DNA from: Holosporales bacterium
GTDB taxonomy: Bacteria > Pseudomonadota > Alphaproteobacteria > RUG11792
Length of the DNA: 64,000 bases
Assembly (NCBI GenBank): GCA_031266135.1
Contig: JAISBP010000001.1
Span: forward strand, 49,020-113,019
Direction of reading: 5' to 3'
This document shows positions 46,834 to 56,074 of this stretch, one piece after another. Each line of letters begins with the position of its first letter. The first letter of the stretch is position 1. Position numbers and translations under genes: made by a program. Below the pieces are notes generated by a model. It searched no databases. It was not told the origin of the DNA and saw nothing but the letters and a program-made list of their open reading frames with translations.

Positions 46834-47895
46834 GTGATGATAGTAACGCAATCCAACCGTAAGTTAATCGGAGGTGCTATTCTGCTGATTGCATCAGTGA
46901 CCCATGTTCACCAAGTAGCCGAAGCCTCACATTCCTACTGGGGCTCTGATGACTACCACGACGGGAATGATGATCCTCTCGAGAGAGACGTTCAGGCAAA
47001 ATTACAGGAATTCGAACACCTGTTCCAATATAGTGGGGTCGAGCTGAATCAATTAGGGGAGGACGATAGTCCGCTCGGAGCATTGGCTCGGGACGCTCAA
47101 CAAACCGGAGTTTCTCCAGATGGGCCGTTTCCCGCTTTAGTACGTCAAGCCCTAGAAGCAGGTAAAAGGCAGGACCCGAATTACGAAATGCAACCCACGA
47201 TCATGTTGGAGAGAGTTTTACGACACGAGCTACCAGTAGAAGAAGCGATCGACAGATACAGAGAGATGAACCATATGCCGCCACGGAGTGGACCAATGGC
47301 ATTAGAGCCACGCGTAATCGAGGCGGGGTTCCAGGACCTGTGGCCAAATCATCCCAGGGATCCGGGATATATGGGAAGAATTTACCAAGCTTTCGAAGAT
47401 CTGTGTAGACTATTACCCCGAGGTACTCTCAATCAGCAGAATATGGTGCTTGAATTGCTTATTCCAACCCTCCAGGCACGTAACATCACCACACTTGATG
47501 CCCTGGAAAGATTCTTCGATACTGGGATCCTCCATACAATCGTAGATAGGCTCAGGGCAGGAGGTGGAGGTACGGATATTGATCAACTACTCAATAACGT
47601 AGTTTTCGCACGCGGAGAGCAACAACGACCTCCAGCTCATCTCCCACCTTTTGCTCCAGTAGTGGATGCGCCACGTCCTCCTGCTCCAGTAGGGGATGAA
47701 CGAAGTCCATTTGCAGAGGAAATTGCCCATTTACGATCAGAAAATGCGCGTCTCGAAGATAAGCTGCGGCAACGCGATGCCGAAATACAGGTATTACTGC
47801 AGAATCAGCGCGCCCAAGCAGCAGCTCTAAATGCAAAACAAGGCCAATTGGACCAGATAAGAGGGATATTAGATAGGCGAGAGCCAAAAAAATAG
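46834..47895 (+). CDS. predicted secreted protein with C-terminal coiled coil
   Basis: 353 residues, no family recognised. Signal peptide ends near QVAEA. The mature part starts acidic and Tyr/His-rich (SYWGSDDYHDGNDD), has a large helical middle, two proline-rich tandem units (LPPFAPVVDAPRP, PAPVGDERSP), and a C-terminal coiled coil (HLRSENARLEDKLRQRDA to QLDQIRG). The layout suggests a protein-interaction or effector-like role, which is inference. The stop codon is followed within 15 bp by decayed repeat sequence. Confidence 0.75.
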   Translation: MMIVTQSNRKLIGGAILLIASVTHVHQVAEASHSYWGSDDYHDGNDDPLERDVQAKLQEFEHLFQYSGVELNQLGEDDSPLGALARDAQQTGVSPDGPFPALVRQALEAGKRQDPNYEMQPTIMLERVLRHELPVEEAIDRYREMNHMPPRSGPMALEPRVIEAGFQDLWPNHPRDPGYMGRIYQAFEDLCRLLPRGTLNQQNMVLELLIPTLQARNITTLDALERFFDTGILHTIVDRLRAGGGGTDIDQLLNNVVFARGEQQRPPAHLPPFAPVVDAPRPPAPVGDERSPFAEEIAHLRSENARLEDKLRQRDAEIQVLLQNQRAQAAALNAKQGQLDQIRGILDRREPKK

Positions 47896-47907
47896 ATCCA
47901 CTCATTA

Positions 47908-48031
47908 TCTAACTACCTAGAATCGGATCTTATAGTAGGAGAGACGGCACGCAGAAGCTGTAGTGTACTCATTCGAGTACTGGATCGACGAGAAAGAAAG
48001 CTGATTATGGAGAGTTTGGGAATAGGTCTAT
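47908..48031 (+). repeat. palindromic repeat element, type 1 (copy H1)
   Basis: Diverged, with deletions. It still shows AGAATCGGATCTTATAG, GGCACGCAGAAG and ends GGGAATAGGTCTA. Confidence 0.75.
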
Positions 48032-48033
48032 TC

Positions 48034-48085
48034 TCTAACTATCTAGAATCAGACCTCAATAGTAGGAGATACGGAGTGAGGATTA
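48034..48085 (+). repeat. palindromic repeat element, type 1, partial tandem copy (H2)
   Basis: Starts like copy H1 (CTAACTATCTAGAATCAG) and is cut off after about 50 bp; it directly follows copy H1. Confidence 0.55.
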
Positions 48086-48120
48086 GAACATCGTAGTCAT
48101 ACTGGGATGTTATCTATATC

Positions 48121-48615
48121 CTATAATTCTTCACCATCGAGGACTAAGGCTTCCACAAGCTTTAGAATCCTCATTTTGACACTAGTATTCTCGATCATTC
48201 TGAAGATCGATAAAAGCTTCTCTTCTAGATCTGTTTCTGGAGAATTAGTGTCTTCACGTAATGTGAAGTTACCCAGTATTCTATCGGGACTAATCCTTAA
48301 TCCATGGCACATCTTCACGAAAGCGGACATCGAAATCCTATTATTTCCGTTTTCGTATTTCTGCACCTGTTGAAAGGTTACGCCAACCATTTCTGCGAGT
48401 TGTTTCTGCGTCATTTTCAGGGCTCTGCGCCGTTCCCTAATTTTAGCGCCCACTATTTCATCGGCTGTCCTTACATGATACTCGTTAGCTCCATTCCCTA
48501 GCTCTTCACAAGAAGACTCTTGGTGCGGCCAGTCTATGTGCTTCGTTTTTCTTTCCAATAATTCGGATTTTGAAGGTTTCTGAAGAGATCTATTCATATG
48601 CCAAACGGAATCCAT
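48121..48615 (-). CDS. XRE-family transcriptional regulator with repeat-derived N-terminus
   Basis: 164 residues. The HTH_3 domain is at about residues 55-110 (KIRERRRALKMTQKQLAEMVGV, TFQQVQKYENGNNRISM). Before it, about 35 residues come from a shortened type 1 repeat (RSLQKPSKSELLERK to CEELGNGAN). The C-terminal part is helical (TDLEEKLLSIFRMIENTSV). Regulators of this type are common in alphaproteobacteria; targets unknown. Translation could begin at either of two Met codons, but both precede the repeat part. Confidence 0.88.
   Translation of the reverse strand: MDSVWHMNRSLQKPSKSELLERKTKHIDWPHQESSCEELGNGANEYHVRTADEIVGAKIRERRRALKMTQKQLAEMVGVTFQQVQKYENGNNRISMSAFVKMCHGLRISPDRILGNFTLREDTNSPETDLEEKLLSIFRMIENTSVKMRILKLVEALVLDGEEL
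48489..48592 (-). repeat. palindromic repeat element, type 1 (copy I), inside XRE gene
   Basis: Shortened copy that reads in frame through the N-terminal part of the regulator, with no stops. Confidence 0.85.
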
Positions 48616-48657
48616 AAAGCTGCCCTCATACTATCAGGATAATACAAATTGAAATAT

Positions 48658-49329
48658 TTATAAAGGACTTTTCTTTATAAATAAGAAAAAGTTACAACTT
48701 TTAGTTGCCTTTTGTTCATATCTTGTTTGTGGCCAAATAAATTCTGGAGGCCTGGATTCTGAATTTAATACCTCCATTGAAAACTTAGTGTCAAAAGATG
48801 TAAAACTCTTCTGAATCCATTGAAAGTAACCAATATCGTCAGTAGCGATTTTAAAGAAACCACCTTCCTTTAATATTCTATGAATTTCTTGGATAGTATC
48901 ATTCTGTATAAAGCGCCTCTTAATATGCTTCCTTTTTGGCCAAGGATCTGGAAATAGTAAGAATACACCATCGATACTTTCATCAGGAATTTCATGGAAC
49001 AACTTCCTAGCATCATTTTGAAATACCTTCAAATTCGATAAGTTCATTTGCTCTATCCTAGTTAGGAGTGATGCAATCCCATTGATAAACAGTTCACATC
49101 CTACGAATAGCTTATCGGCGTCTAGTGACGCTAATTGAGCCAGATGCTCACCACTACCGAATCCGATTTCAATGAAGATGCCTTTATAATCCAATAATCT
49201 AATATCGTCGAAGGACTTTATAGAGACATTAGGAAGCAGTGTTTCAAATAATTCGCTCTGCTTCTGTGTAAGGGATCTGCTCTTTAACCTGCCATAAAAA
49301 TTACCACCTTTATAATTTAGCTTTCCCAT
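48658..49329 (-). CDS. trmB: tRNA (guanine-N7-)-methyltransferase
   Basis: TrmB makes m7G46 in tRNA. 223 residues: SAM motif FIEIGFGSGEHLAQL, VFLLFPDPWPKRKHIKRRF (the diagnostic motif), and the C-terminal RPPEFIWPQTRYEQKA. The N-terminus carries the usual YGRLKSR. It overlaps the upstream chpT-like gene by 13 nt. Confidence 0.95.
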   Translation of the reverse strand: MGKLNYKGGNFYGRLKSRSLTQKQSELFETLLPNVSIKSFDDIRLLDYKGIFIEIGFGSGEHLAQLASLDADKLFVGCELFINGIASLLTRIEQMNLSNLKVFQNDARKLFHEIPDESIDGVFLLFPDPWPKRKHIKRRFIQNDTIQEIHRILKEGGFFKIATDDIGYFQWIQKSFTSFDTKFSMEVLNSESRPPEFIWPQTRYEQKATKSCNFFLFIKKSPL

Positions 49330-49901
49330 ATCAACATACGGAGAAAATCATTGAATGTTTTATCGATCTTAATACTTAATCCAGCGAGACGTGCCATATT
49401 CTTTATGTATATAACGAAGACATTAAATACATCTTCCGAAACGTCGTCACCCAAAGCCGCAATATTCCCATGTGATAATGTCCTTCCAATACTGCGTATC
49501 ACTATCTCATACCCATTATTCCCGACCATATCAATACTGATTTCATCGGCAATTTTGCATGATTTCATCATGATATATAGGGCCCCACATATAACCTTCT
49601 CCTTCGGTGAATTTACGATACTCTTCAAAATATTATCTTTATCTAAAAGGACTAGCCGCCTGGCCTTAGATATATCGATGATTATATCAACCAAGCATTC
49701 AACATTCCCATTGCTCAGATATACATTCCTAAAAAATCGTAGGGTATGAGATAGGCAATCTATTTCACTACATAATTCTATGAATTCATCATTTTTATTT
49801 TCAATCAAATCGTCACGCAAAAATTGGATAACACTCAAATGATTCGCAATTTCATGACAAATCTTGGCGACGGTTAACCTTGTCTGATCCAAAGATTGCA
49901 T
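49317..49901 (-). CDS. chpT: ChpT-like histidine phosphotransferase
   Basis: 194 residues. The N-terminal helix RLTVAKICHEIANHLSVIQF contains the phospho-accepting His in a CHE pattern like CHDLVGP of ChpT; the rest resembles the degenerate ATPase-like domain of ChpT (EKVICGALYIMMKS). ChpT passes phosphate from CckA to CtrA and CpdR, controlling the alphaproteobacterial cell cycle. Identity is deduced from the first helix, the size and the overall arrangement. The CtrA-type boxes in this window fit with it. It overlaps trmB by 13 nt. Confidence 0.7.
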   Translation of the reverse strand: MQSLDQTRLTVAKICHEIANHLSVIQFLRDDLIENKNDEFIELCSEIDCLSHTLRFFRNVYLSNGNVECLVDIIIDISKARRLVLLDKDNILKSIVNSPKEKVICGALYIMMKSCKIADEISIDMVGNNGYEIVIRSIGRTLSHGNIAALGDDVSEDVFNVFVIYIKNMARLAGLSIKIDKTFNDFLRMLIWES

Positions 49902-50066
49902 AACATCTAATCCGCTCGGTTAATCCAGGCACCAAAGTACTAGATTTATAAAAATAATTCAACAAAACATCCTCATACAATGCATTAAGGCGTTAAATTA
50001 AGTCTCAAAGATACGAGGACTTTAACAATTATCAAAAAGAACTTCCACAAAGACACAATATTAGCG

Positions 50067-50072
50067 TATAAT
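50067..50072 (+). promoter_or_regulatory. -10 element upstream of secreted gene
   Basis: TATAAT with a weak TCCACA 17 bp upstream, 54 nt before the start of the secreted-protein gene. Confidence 0.4.
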
Positions 50073-50125
50073 GCTAAGATTATCGTTAGTTATTAGCAAT
50101 AGCAGCAAAGTTAGAGGCGGCGTGT

Positions 50126-51424
50126 ATGAAATTGAACAGAATTCTTCCAGCAATAATGATGGTTATAGCGCTGCATGGAGAAGGGATGAGCATGGAAGCC
50201 ACACGCCAGCTGATTCTCGGGTACTGCCCCGGAGCTGGCCCCGCGGTATCGGTTCTTGGCCTCACAGTCGATCAGCAATTACTTCTCCAGGAAATGTTCA
50301 ACACCACCAACGGCCTAGTCACAAGAGAACGTTACCAAGATGCGTTCGGAAATAACTCCGGCTGGACGGGAGTAATATTCGATAGTTACTTCGGTATAGG
50401 GGAAGATCCAGTGTTCGTAGAGCTCGATAGCAACGTGAGCGCAGTCAATTTTCCAGTAGAAATAGGGTCCTCAGCATGTGTCCAAGTACAAGGGCTTTCC
50501 CACCCCAGAGCTCAAGCCTTTGTAAAGAGATTAACAACCCTCCACGGTATGTACCGTAGGCTTCAGCAAGCATCGGCTCCGGACTTTGCCTGTCTTGCAA
50601 GCATCCTCCTCCCTGATTCTCAGAATCCGGTATCTGGTGACGACATAGCCGGACTGACCCCACCCTTTGGTAAAGAACTTATAATCGCCGGGCACCTCCG
50701 AGAAGCCTACGAGAAGCGAAATAGCGCTCTCCCGGACAGCCCTTTCCCACCTCACCCTGGCAGCCGACCGACTGTTTTCCGCTCAACCCCCACTGGTAAC
50801 AGTGAGCTCCCGGAGGACGAACGCGGAATGGTATTGTTCCTGATATCTTCATTGGCTGGGCATATCGACGCTCCTTTCCAAGGGTTGGCCGCTTTCGACG
50901 AGCGCTTCCGGAACTGGCGATCAGTTTGTTCACCAATAGTTCAGGAGTTCATCACGTCCTTTCGACGGCAGCCTCATGAAGCTCATATCAGCGGAGGAAT
51001 TCTAATTTTCAGGATTCCCGTCCAAGAAACCTCAGTTTTCCTTAAGGTAACAGGACTGTCTCCAGATCGGATCTCTCCCCTGGTCCAGATGCTACATCAA
51101 GGGATACTGGCAAAGACACACCTCTGGACAGTCACCGCACCAGAGCGACAGTTCGTATTCCACCTGACGGAAACTCTGGCATTAAAAAGATGTGATGCAA
51201 GAAATACAATAAATTACGCAACTTTTGAGCCCTTGTTCGAGAAATGTGCAGCAGACGCTAAAGATCATTTCAAATTAGCAGTGTGGGGAGCTCGTCCAAC
51301 TGGAGACGACTGGGTAGTTGTAGCCCAGCCAGCCCAAATCCTACCTCACAGAAAGACTAGGAGAGCATCTGTGCCAACACTGCAGCCACACAGGCCCGCA
51401 GTGTTTCCTTCATCCACTCCTTGA
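50126..51424 (+). CDS. predicted secreted protein, paralogue 1
   Basis: 432 residues, no family recognised. Its signal peptide (MKLNRILPAIMMVIALHGEG) is nearly the same as in the next gene (MRLFKILTAIVMVLAMHGEG), and the two share general composition, so they are diverged paralogues. The mature part is Pro-rich with mixed helices and strands and ends RPAVFPSSTP. The base composition is richer in GC than in other secreted genes. The ribosome binding site is poor (AGGCGGCGTGT-ATG). Followed by a broken rpmJ copy. Confidence 0.75.
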   Translation: MKLNRILPAIMMVIALHGEGMSMEATRQLILGYCPGAGPAVSVLGLTVDQQLLLQEMFNTTNGLVTRERYQDAFGNNSGWTGVIFDSYFGIGEDPVFVELDSNVSAVNFPVEIGSSACVQVQGLSHPRAQAFVKRLTTLHGMYRRLQQASAPDFACLASILLPDSQNPVSGDDIAGLTPPFGKELIIAGHLREAYEKRNSALPDSPFPPHPGSRPTVFRSTPTGNSELPEDERGMVLFLISSLAGHIDAPFQGLAAFDERFRNWRSVCSPIVQEFITSFRRQPHEAHISGGILIFRIPVQETSVFLKVTGLSPDRISPLVQMLHQGILAKTHLWTVTAPERQFVFHLTETLALKRCDARNTINYATFEPLFEKCAADAKDHFKLAVWGARPTGDDWVVVAQPAQILPHRKTRRASVPTLQPHRPAVFPSSTP

Positions 51425-51610
51425 CACAAGCCCTTCCATGATGTCCACTCATTCCATGAGTATTAAAGAGCTGATGAAGGGGTTTTTGATATGAAGGTAG
51501 CTAATTCGGTGAAGACCCTGCGTCATCGGTATAGAGCCTGTACGCGAACCTCCATCGAGAAGCTGAGCGGGTTGGAGATTATTTCCAAAAAACGCTTTCA
51601 TATGAAATAA
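51421..51610 (+). pseudogene. broken copy of rpmJ and its promoter
   Basis: The first 17 codons ([17 protein letters not shown]) match the intact rpmJ further on, as does the upstream promoter (TTGACA, 17 bp, TCCACT here against TATACT). After codon 17 the sequence is unrelated (TRTSIEKLSG) and ends at a stop at 51610. The zinc ligands after Cys17 are lost. The -35 begins over the stop codon of the preceding gene. Confidence 0.85.
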
Positions 51611-51678
51611 AATTAGTTTAAAACGTATCCATCATCGTTAGTCATTAGTAATTAAATGACAACTGGAGACGCGAGAAT

Positions 51679-52869
51679 ATGAGATTATTCAAAATTTTAA
51701 CGGCGATAGTGATGGTTTTAGCGATGCATGGAGAAGGGAAGAGCAGTGGGGAGCCGCCTTTGGTTCAGCCAAATGTAGAAGTAACAGTAGATGATGGCCA
51801 GGGGGCAGAACCACTTGAGCTTACTCCGCAGCAGCAAAAAATCATGAATGACCTGCCCACGCAGCCAACAACAATACTTCTCAGACCGATCCTAGAAGAT
51901 TCATTTGGTAGCCCTTTACCACCTTGGTTGGAGGCACTATACAGGGCTCTCTCCGGAACTGGAGTCCTCCTTCAAAGTCAACAAGAAGATGAAGCTCCGA
52001 TCTGTACCCTGGTATGCAAAGATGGGAACTGGATTGTGAAAATTGCACCAGTCCTACTCAGCCAGGCCACACAGATTGTAGAAGACCAACATCTCCGTCA
52101 CGCAATGGTTCGATTAGCAGCGTTCGTCCAGAAACCCAACTTGAGAATCGTGAAGGCGGTTGTAGATCTGGGAGTTCATAACCCACTCATGGGGGACCCG
52201 GCTCCAGTCGATCCCTCCTTCGTAGAGACAAGCACTCCTGCCCTGCGGCAGTTCTTCCTAAATGCCAGAGATATAATCCGCATTGGACAAATGTATCCTC
52301 TAGGCCCATATCCACCACCGTCAGGAGGAGAAGTGAGAGCATACATAACCGAACCCGGGTTACCGCGGGAATTCCATGGGGAGGATAACCTGCTATTCGA
52401 TCAACTTTTCTCAGCATTAGTGCCCGGTAGGACAGTATCTTACAGCAAAGGAGTCGCAATTTTTGATCAAACCAATCCACGCTGGAGGAGCACAGGCACC
52501 CCTCTTGTAGTAGCCATAATCGACCAATTCCATGATAACCCACCTCGAGCCGGATGGGAGCGGTCTCAAGCAATTTTGACAATCTTCCCAATAGTAAATA
52601 GCATCGGATACACGGTAAGGGTGCACGGATTAGATCCGACGGTAGGCAGCCAGATACCTCCATTGTGCGAAGAACGGAGAATGGTCGGCTCATACGTAGG
52701 AGAGATGCCGCGAACGGTGGCTCAATTCGTATATTACCTACTGAAGTCGTTCCGTCAATACCATCCAGGGGATCCGCCCATCGAGGCAGATCAGCTCCGA
52801 CACTTGCTAACGTTTTGTCCACAAGGATTTCAGAATCTATTAAGAGAAATCACCTTAAGAGGGGGGTAG
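51679..52869 (+). CDS. predicted secreted protein, paralogue 2
   Basis: 396 residues, paralogue of the gene before, with a signal peptide (MRLFKILTAIVMVLAMHGEG). No catalytic motif seen; mature region mixed, with Pro-rich loops (MYPLGPYPPPSGGE). The ribosome binding site is a moderate AACTGGAGACGCGAGAAT. Each paralogue is followed by an rpmJ sequence, broken after the first and intact after the second, which points to a tandem duplication of a secreted-gene plus rpmJ unit. Confidence 0.75.
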   Translation: MRLFKILTAIVMVLAMHGEGKSSGEPPLVQPNVEVTVDDGQGAEPLELTPQQQKIMNDLPTQPTTILLRPILEDSFGSPLPPWLEALYRALSGTGVLLQSQQEDEAPICTLVCKDGNWIVKIAPVLLSQATQIVEDQHLRHAMVRLAAFVQKPNLRIVKAVVDLGVHNPLMGDPAPVDPSFVETSTPALRQFFLNARDIIRIGQMYPLGPYPPPSGGEVRAYITEPGLPREFHGEDNLLFDQLFSALVPGRTVSYSKGVAIFDQTNPRWRSTGTPLVVAIIDQFHDNPPRAGWERSQAILTIFPIVNSIGYTVRVHGLDPTVGSQIPPLCEERRMVGSYVGEMPRTVAQFVYYLLKSFRQYHPGDPPIEADQLRHLLTFCPQGFQNLLREITLRGG

Positions 52870-52911
52870 TGAGGATAAACGCATTGAGAATTGGAGATGA
52901 TCATCCCTTCA

Positions 52912-52940
52912 TTGACATCCAGTCGTCCCTGAGGTATACT
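52912..52940 (+). promoter_or_regulatory. rpmJ promoter
   Basis: TTGACA, 17 bp, TATACT: near-consensus sigma70. The degenerate copy upstream has TCCACT in place of the -10. Confidence 0.75.
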
Positions 52941-52981
52941 TATTCCATATGTATTAAGAAGTGATGTAAGGTGTTTTTGAT

Positions 52982-53107
52982 ATGAAGGTAGCTAATTCTG
53001 TGAAGACTCTGCGTCATCGGCATAGAGCCTGCAAGCTAGTTCGTCGTAAGGGGCGTCTGTACGTCATCAACAAGCAGGTCCCCAAGTTCAAGGCCAGACA
53101 AGGGTAG
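52982..53107 (+). CDS. rpmJ: ribosomal protein L36
   Basis: 41 residues, [20 protein letters not shown] and then [21 protein letters not shown], matching the 41-residue (long) bacterial L36 type, basic throughout. One Cys (Cys17) is present; the zinc-binding set is incomplete, as in the C-minus form of L36. It has its own consensus promoter. The ispDF frame begins 1 nt after its stop, so the two are probably co-transcribed and the ispDF ribosome binding site lies within rpmJ. A broken copy of its 5' half lies 1.5 kb upstream. Confidence 0.95.
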   Translation: MKVANSVKTLRHRHRACKLVRRKGRLYVINKQVPKFKARQG

Positions 53108-53108
53108 C

Positions 53109-54413
53109 TTGCCTGGAATCTACGTCATTATTCTGGCGGCTGGTCGTGGATCCCGTTTCGGCGATGCTATTCCGAAGCAGTTTCATCGAGACGGTGGAGA
53201 AGTAATCCTCAAGAGATCGGTCGATCTTTTCTTACGGATTGAATGTATCGCTGGAATAACGTGCGTCATCCCCCGTGAATTCCTTGCTCTGTTCAATGAT
53301 ATATTTAGATATGAAAGTGACCCACGGCTTCTAGAACCTACTTTCGGCGGAGATTCGAGATTTGATTCCGCGAAGAACGGCCTTGGGTTTATTGATCGAT
53401 TTGCGCCGACCCATATCCTAATCCACGATGCTGTTCGGTGTCATTGTCCGAAGTATGTTGTAGAGGATTTATTGGCAGCCTTGATGGACGGTAAAGATGC
53501 CGTCATCCCAGTCGTTAAACCAACGGATTCAATACGCCTCAAAAATAGACCTCTTTCAAAACCTTCAGAATCAGATCTTATGGAAGGAGATCCGGAACGC
53601 AGAACCGGAGTGTACTTTGGTGTACACCAAGGAGATGAATATAAGTATTCTAGTACCGTATCGACGCAGCAGAAGACTGATTATGGAGAGTTTGGGAAGA
53701 AGTCTAATACATCAATCGATAGAGCGGATGTATACCTTGTCCAAACTCCTCAGGCCTTTAAGTTCGACTTGATTCATGATCTGTATAAAAAACATCATGA
53801 TTCAACAGGAGAAATTAGTGATGATGCATCGTTATGTGACATATCCGGAGTACCGGTCTTCACCGTCGCAGGGAGTCATCTAAATCGGAAAATTACGTTC
53901 CGTGAGGATGTTGAAGATTCTTCGAACATTATTACGACTGGATTTGGATATGATGCCCATAAATTCTCTAAGAGTAAGCCCCTGTATTTAATGGGTATAT
54001 CCATAGATGATCACATTGGATTGGATGGGCATTCGGATGCGGATGTTGGGATCCACAGCATCGTCGATGCGATTCTGGGAGCACTGTGCCTGGGGAGTAT
54101 CGGTGAGTATTTCCCATCTGAGCACCATGAATGGAAGGACGCCAATTCCAAAATCTTTCTGAGGCGTTGCAATGAACTCCTATGTAAATCATCGGCCAGG
54201 ATAAACAATATTGATTCAACGATAGTGGGTGAAACGCCCAGAATTGCACCGTATGCTCCCGTTATGAAACAAGCGATCGCTGATTGTTTGGGGATCTCCG
54301 CGGCGTCCGTCAATATTAAAGGGAAGACTACTGACGGCATGGGATTTACTGGGCGTAACGAGGGAATTGCAGTGTATTCGATCGTGACGATTACGAGGGG
54401 AACTGGAGGTTAA
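53109..54413 (+). CDS. ispDF: bifunctional IspD/IspF with repeat insert
   Basis: MEP pathway enzyme of alphaproteobacteria. N-terminal IspD (MEP cytidylyltransferase): ILAAGRGSRFGDAIPKQF and ILIHDAVRCHCP. C-terminal IspF (MEcPP synthase): TGFGYDAHKF, GLDGHSDADVGIHSIVDAI and GFTGRNEGIAVYSI. Between PVVKPTDSIRLKN and DRADVYLVQTPQAF of IspD lie about 54 residues translated from a type 1 repeat. The protein has 434 residues. The insert is in a surface loop near the end of IspD, so function is plausible. The start is TTG with AAGGG 5 nt before, inside the rpmJ end. Confidence 0.94.
   Translation: MPGIYVIILAAGRGSRFGDAIPKQFHRDGGEVILKRSVDLFLRIECIAGITCVIPREFLALFNDIFRYESDPRLLEPTFGGDSRFDSAKNGLGFIDRFAPTHILIHDAVRCHCPKYVVEDLLAALMDGKDAVIPVVKPTDSIRLKNRPLSKPSESDLMEGDPERRTGVYFGVHQGDEYKYSSTVSTQQKTDYGEFGKKSNTSIDRADVYLVQTPQAFKFDLIHDLYKKHHDSTGEISDDASLCDISGVPVFTVAGSHLNRKITFREDVEDSSNIITTGFGYDAHKFSKSKPLYLMGISIDDHIGLDGHSDADVGIHSIVDAILGALCLGSIGEYFPSEHHEWKDANSKIFLRRCNELLCKSSARINNIDSTIVGETPRIAPYAPVMKQAIADCLGISAASVNIKGKTTDGMGFTGRNEGIAVYSIVTITRGTGG
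53546..53708 (+). repeat. palindromic repeat element, type 1 (copy J), inside ispDF
   Basis: Full-length in-frame insert including the GDEYKYSST segment; no stops. Nearly the consensus sequence of the family. Confidence 0.93.
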
Positions 54414-54418
54414 CCAGC

Positions 54419-55888
54419 ATGAATAAAGTCTTATTATGCATTCTGGACGGATTTGGATATCGCACCGAAACGTTTGGAAACGCAACGACTTCGGCCGAAT
54501 TCATAAATAGCCTAATACATTCTGGGAATACGGCTTTCCTGGATGCATCGGGAGAAAGCGTTGGATTGCCACATGGCCAGTGCGGTAACTCAGAAGTCGG
54601 GCATTTCACAATCGGTACAGGGCGGATACTGAAGCAGAAGTTGCCGCTCATAGACGATGCGATACGTGATGGCTCCCTTGAGAAAAATGAGAATCTTAAT
54701 AAGTTTATTGGCGGGATACATGGCAATGCCTGCCATTTAATGACGCTATTCTCGAATGGAGGTGTACACTCCAGCCTCAATCACTTTTACTGGGCCGTCT
54801 CTTATCTTCGCCGAAAAAATATCGATATAAGGACACATCTATTCTTGGACGGACGAGATGTTGGATTTAGAGATGCACTGGATACACTGGTACAAGCCCT
54901 ATCGTCTGGTAATTTACAATTATCAGAGATCGCGACGATTCAGGGAAGGTTCTTCGCGATGGATCGGGATAATAGATGGGAGCGTACTCAAGAAGCATCC
55001 GATGCCATCATTGATGCTAAGGCCTCGTATCACACTGAAGATCCCATTTCATTAATACAAAACTTTTATGAAGAGAGAATCAGTGATGAAGTAATTCCAC
55101 CCATAACAATCTCAAATTATAGTGGAGCATCAAAGGGCGACTCATTCTGGATGCTAAACTTTAGAACCGACAGAATTAAGCAGATTCTAACCAAGATCCT
55201 TTCGGAACCTTCTGAGTATCGTTTATTAGATATGGTGAATTGTGGTGAAACAATCGATCAAAACGCGACGATATTATTTGGTGATGAGGAAATACGGAAT
55301 CCACTCGGAGAGGTTCTAGCTATGAATGGTATACATCAGCTACGGATCGCAGAAACCGAGAAGTACGCGCATGTTACGTATTTTTTCGATGGTGGGAAGG
55401 ATACTACATACCCAAATGAAGAACGAATTTTAATACCATCGCCCAGAGTTGATGATTATTCCCGGACTCCCGATATGTCATCCAGTAAAATTACCGAGGA
55501 AATAATAAACGCCATGAAGGTTGGAACACATGAGGTAATCATATCGAACTACGCCAACGCCGATATGATTGGCCATACGGGGAACATGGAGGCCACTCAA
55601 GCGTCGTTAAAACACCTCGATGCGCATATCACAGAAATAATACGCCGTTCTGAAGAATATGGGTACACCGTCATATTGACGGCCGATCACGGGAATGCCG
55701 AAAATATGATGAAACCAGATTTGTCTATCCACAAAAATCATACCTGTTCAAATGTTCCGTTTGTTATATATCCATCATCAATGGAGATCAAAAGAAGCCA
55801 TGGGCAACTGTCTGATATAGCCCCCACCATCCTCAAGATATTGAATATCGATCCTCCACGTGAGATGACGGGCACCTCCCTGATATAG
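54419..55888 (+). CDS. gpmI: 2,3-bisphosphoglycerate-independent phosphoglycerate mutase
   Basis: 489-residue manganese enzyme of glycolysis or gluconeogenesis. Metal and catalytic motifs: LCILDGFGYR at the start, catalytic Ser in GNSEVGHFTIGTGR, HLFLDGRDVG, NYANADMIGHTG and LTADHGNAENM. It is slightly shorter than typical (about 510). Its start is 5 nt after ispDF; the two genes probably form an operon. Together with tpiA it shows lower glycolysis is retained. Confidence 0.95.
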   Translation: MNKVLLCILDGFGYRTETFGNATTSAEFINSLIHSGNTAFLDASGESVGLPHGQCGNSEVGHFTIGTGRILKQKLPLIDDAIRDGSLEKNENLNKFIGGIHGNACHLMTLFSNGGVHSSLNHFYWAVSYLRRKNIDIRTHLFLDGRDVGFRDALDTLVQALSSGNLQLSEIATIQGRFFAMDRDNRWERTQEASDAIIDAKASYHTEDPISLIQNFYEERISDEVIPPITISNYSGASKGDSFWMLNFRTDRIKQILTKILSEPSEYRLLDMVNCGETIDQNATILFGDEEIRNPLGEVLAMNGIHQLRIAETEKYAHVTYFFDGGKDTTYPNEERILIPSPRVDDYSRTPDMSSSKITEEIINAMKVGTHEVIISNYANADMIGHTGNMEATQASLKHLDAHITEIIRRSEEYGYTVILTADHGNAENMMKPDLSIHKNHTCSNVPFVIYPSSMEIKRSHGQLSDIAPTILKILNIDPPREMTGTSLI

Positions 55889-55920
55889 ATCTTGGTAGTA
55901 TCTGACTTTCCCCTAAACAT

Positions 55921-56053
55921 TAGGATTCTTTCGAAACCTTCAGAATCAGATCTTATGGAAGGAAATCCGGCACAAAGATCCGGTAATGTACCTAGGTGCA
56001 CCTAAGCGACGCAGAAGAAGGCTAGTTGTGGAGAGTTTGGAAATTCAAGTCTA
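55921..56053 (+). repeat. palindromic repeat element, type 1 (copy K)
   Basis: Intergenic between the convergent gpmI and cdsA, begins ATTCTTTCGAAACCTTCAGA. Reads ILSKPSESDLMEGNPAQRSG, then a stop; missing the central segment. Confidence 0.88.
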
Positions 56054-56074
56054 TTGTAGCGTGAGCTCTTCTAT

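Noticed and set aside
47633..47720. Short tandem Pro-rich DNA repeats as a CRISPR array
   Set aside because: Only two protein-coding units within a gene, no spacers, no cas genes. No CRISPR array was found anywhere in the window.
53497..53772. Second plus-strand frame across the ispDF repeat (includes TLVYTKEMNISILV)
   Set aside because: It lies inside ispDF in another frame; ispDF is conserved on both sides of the insert.
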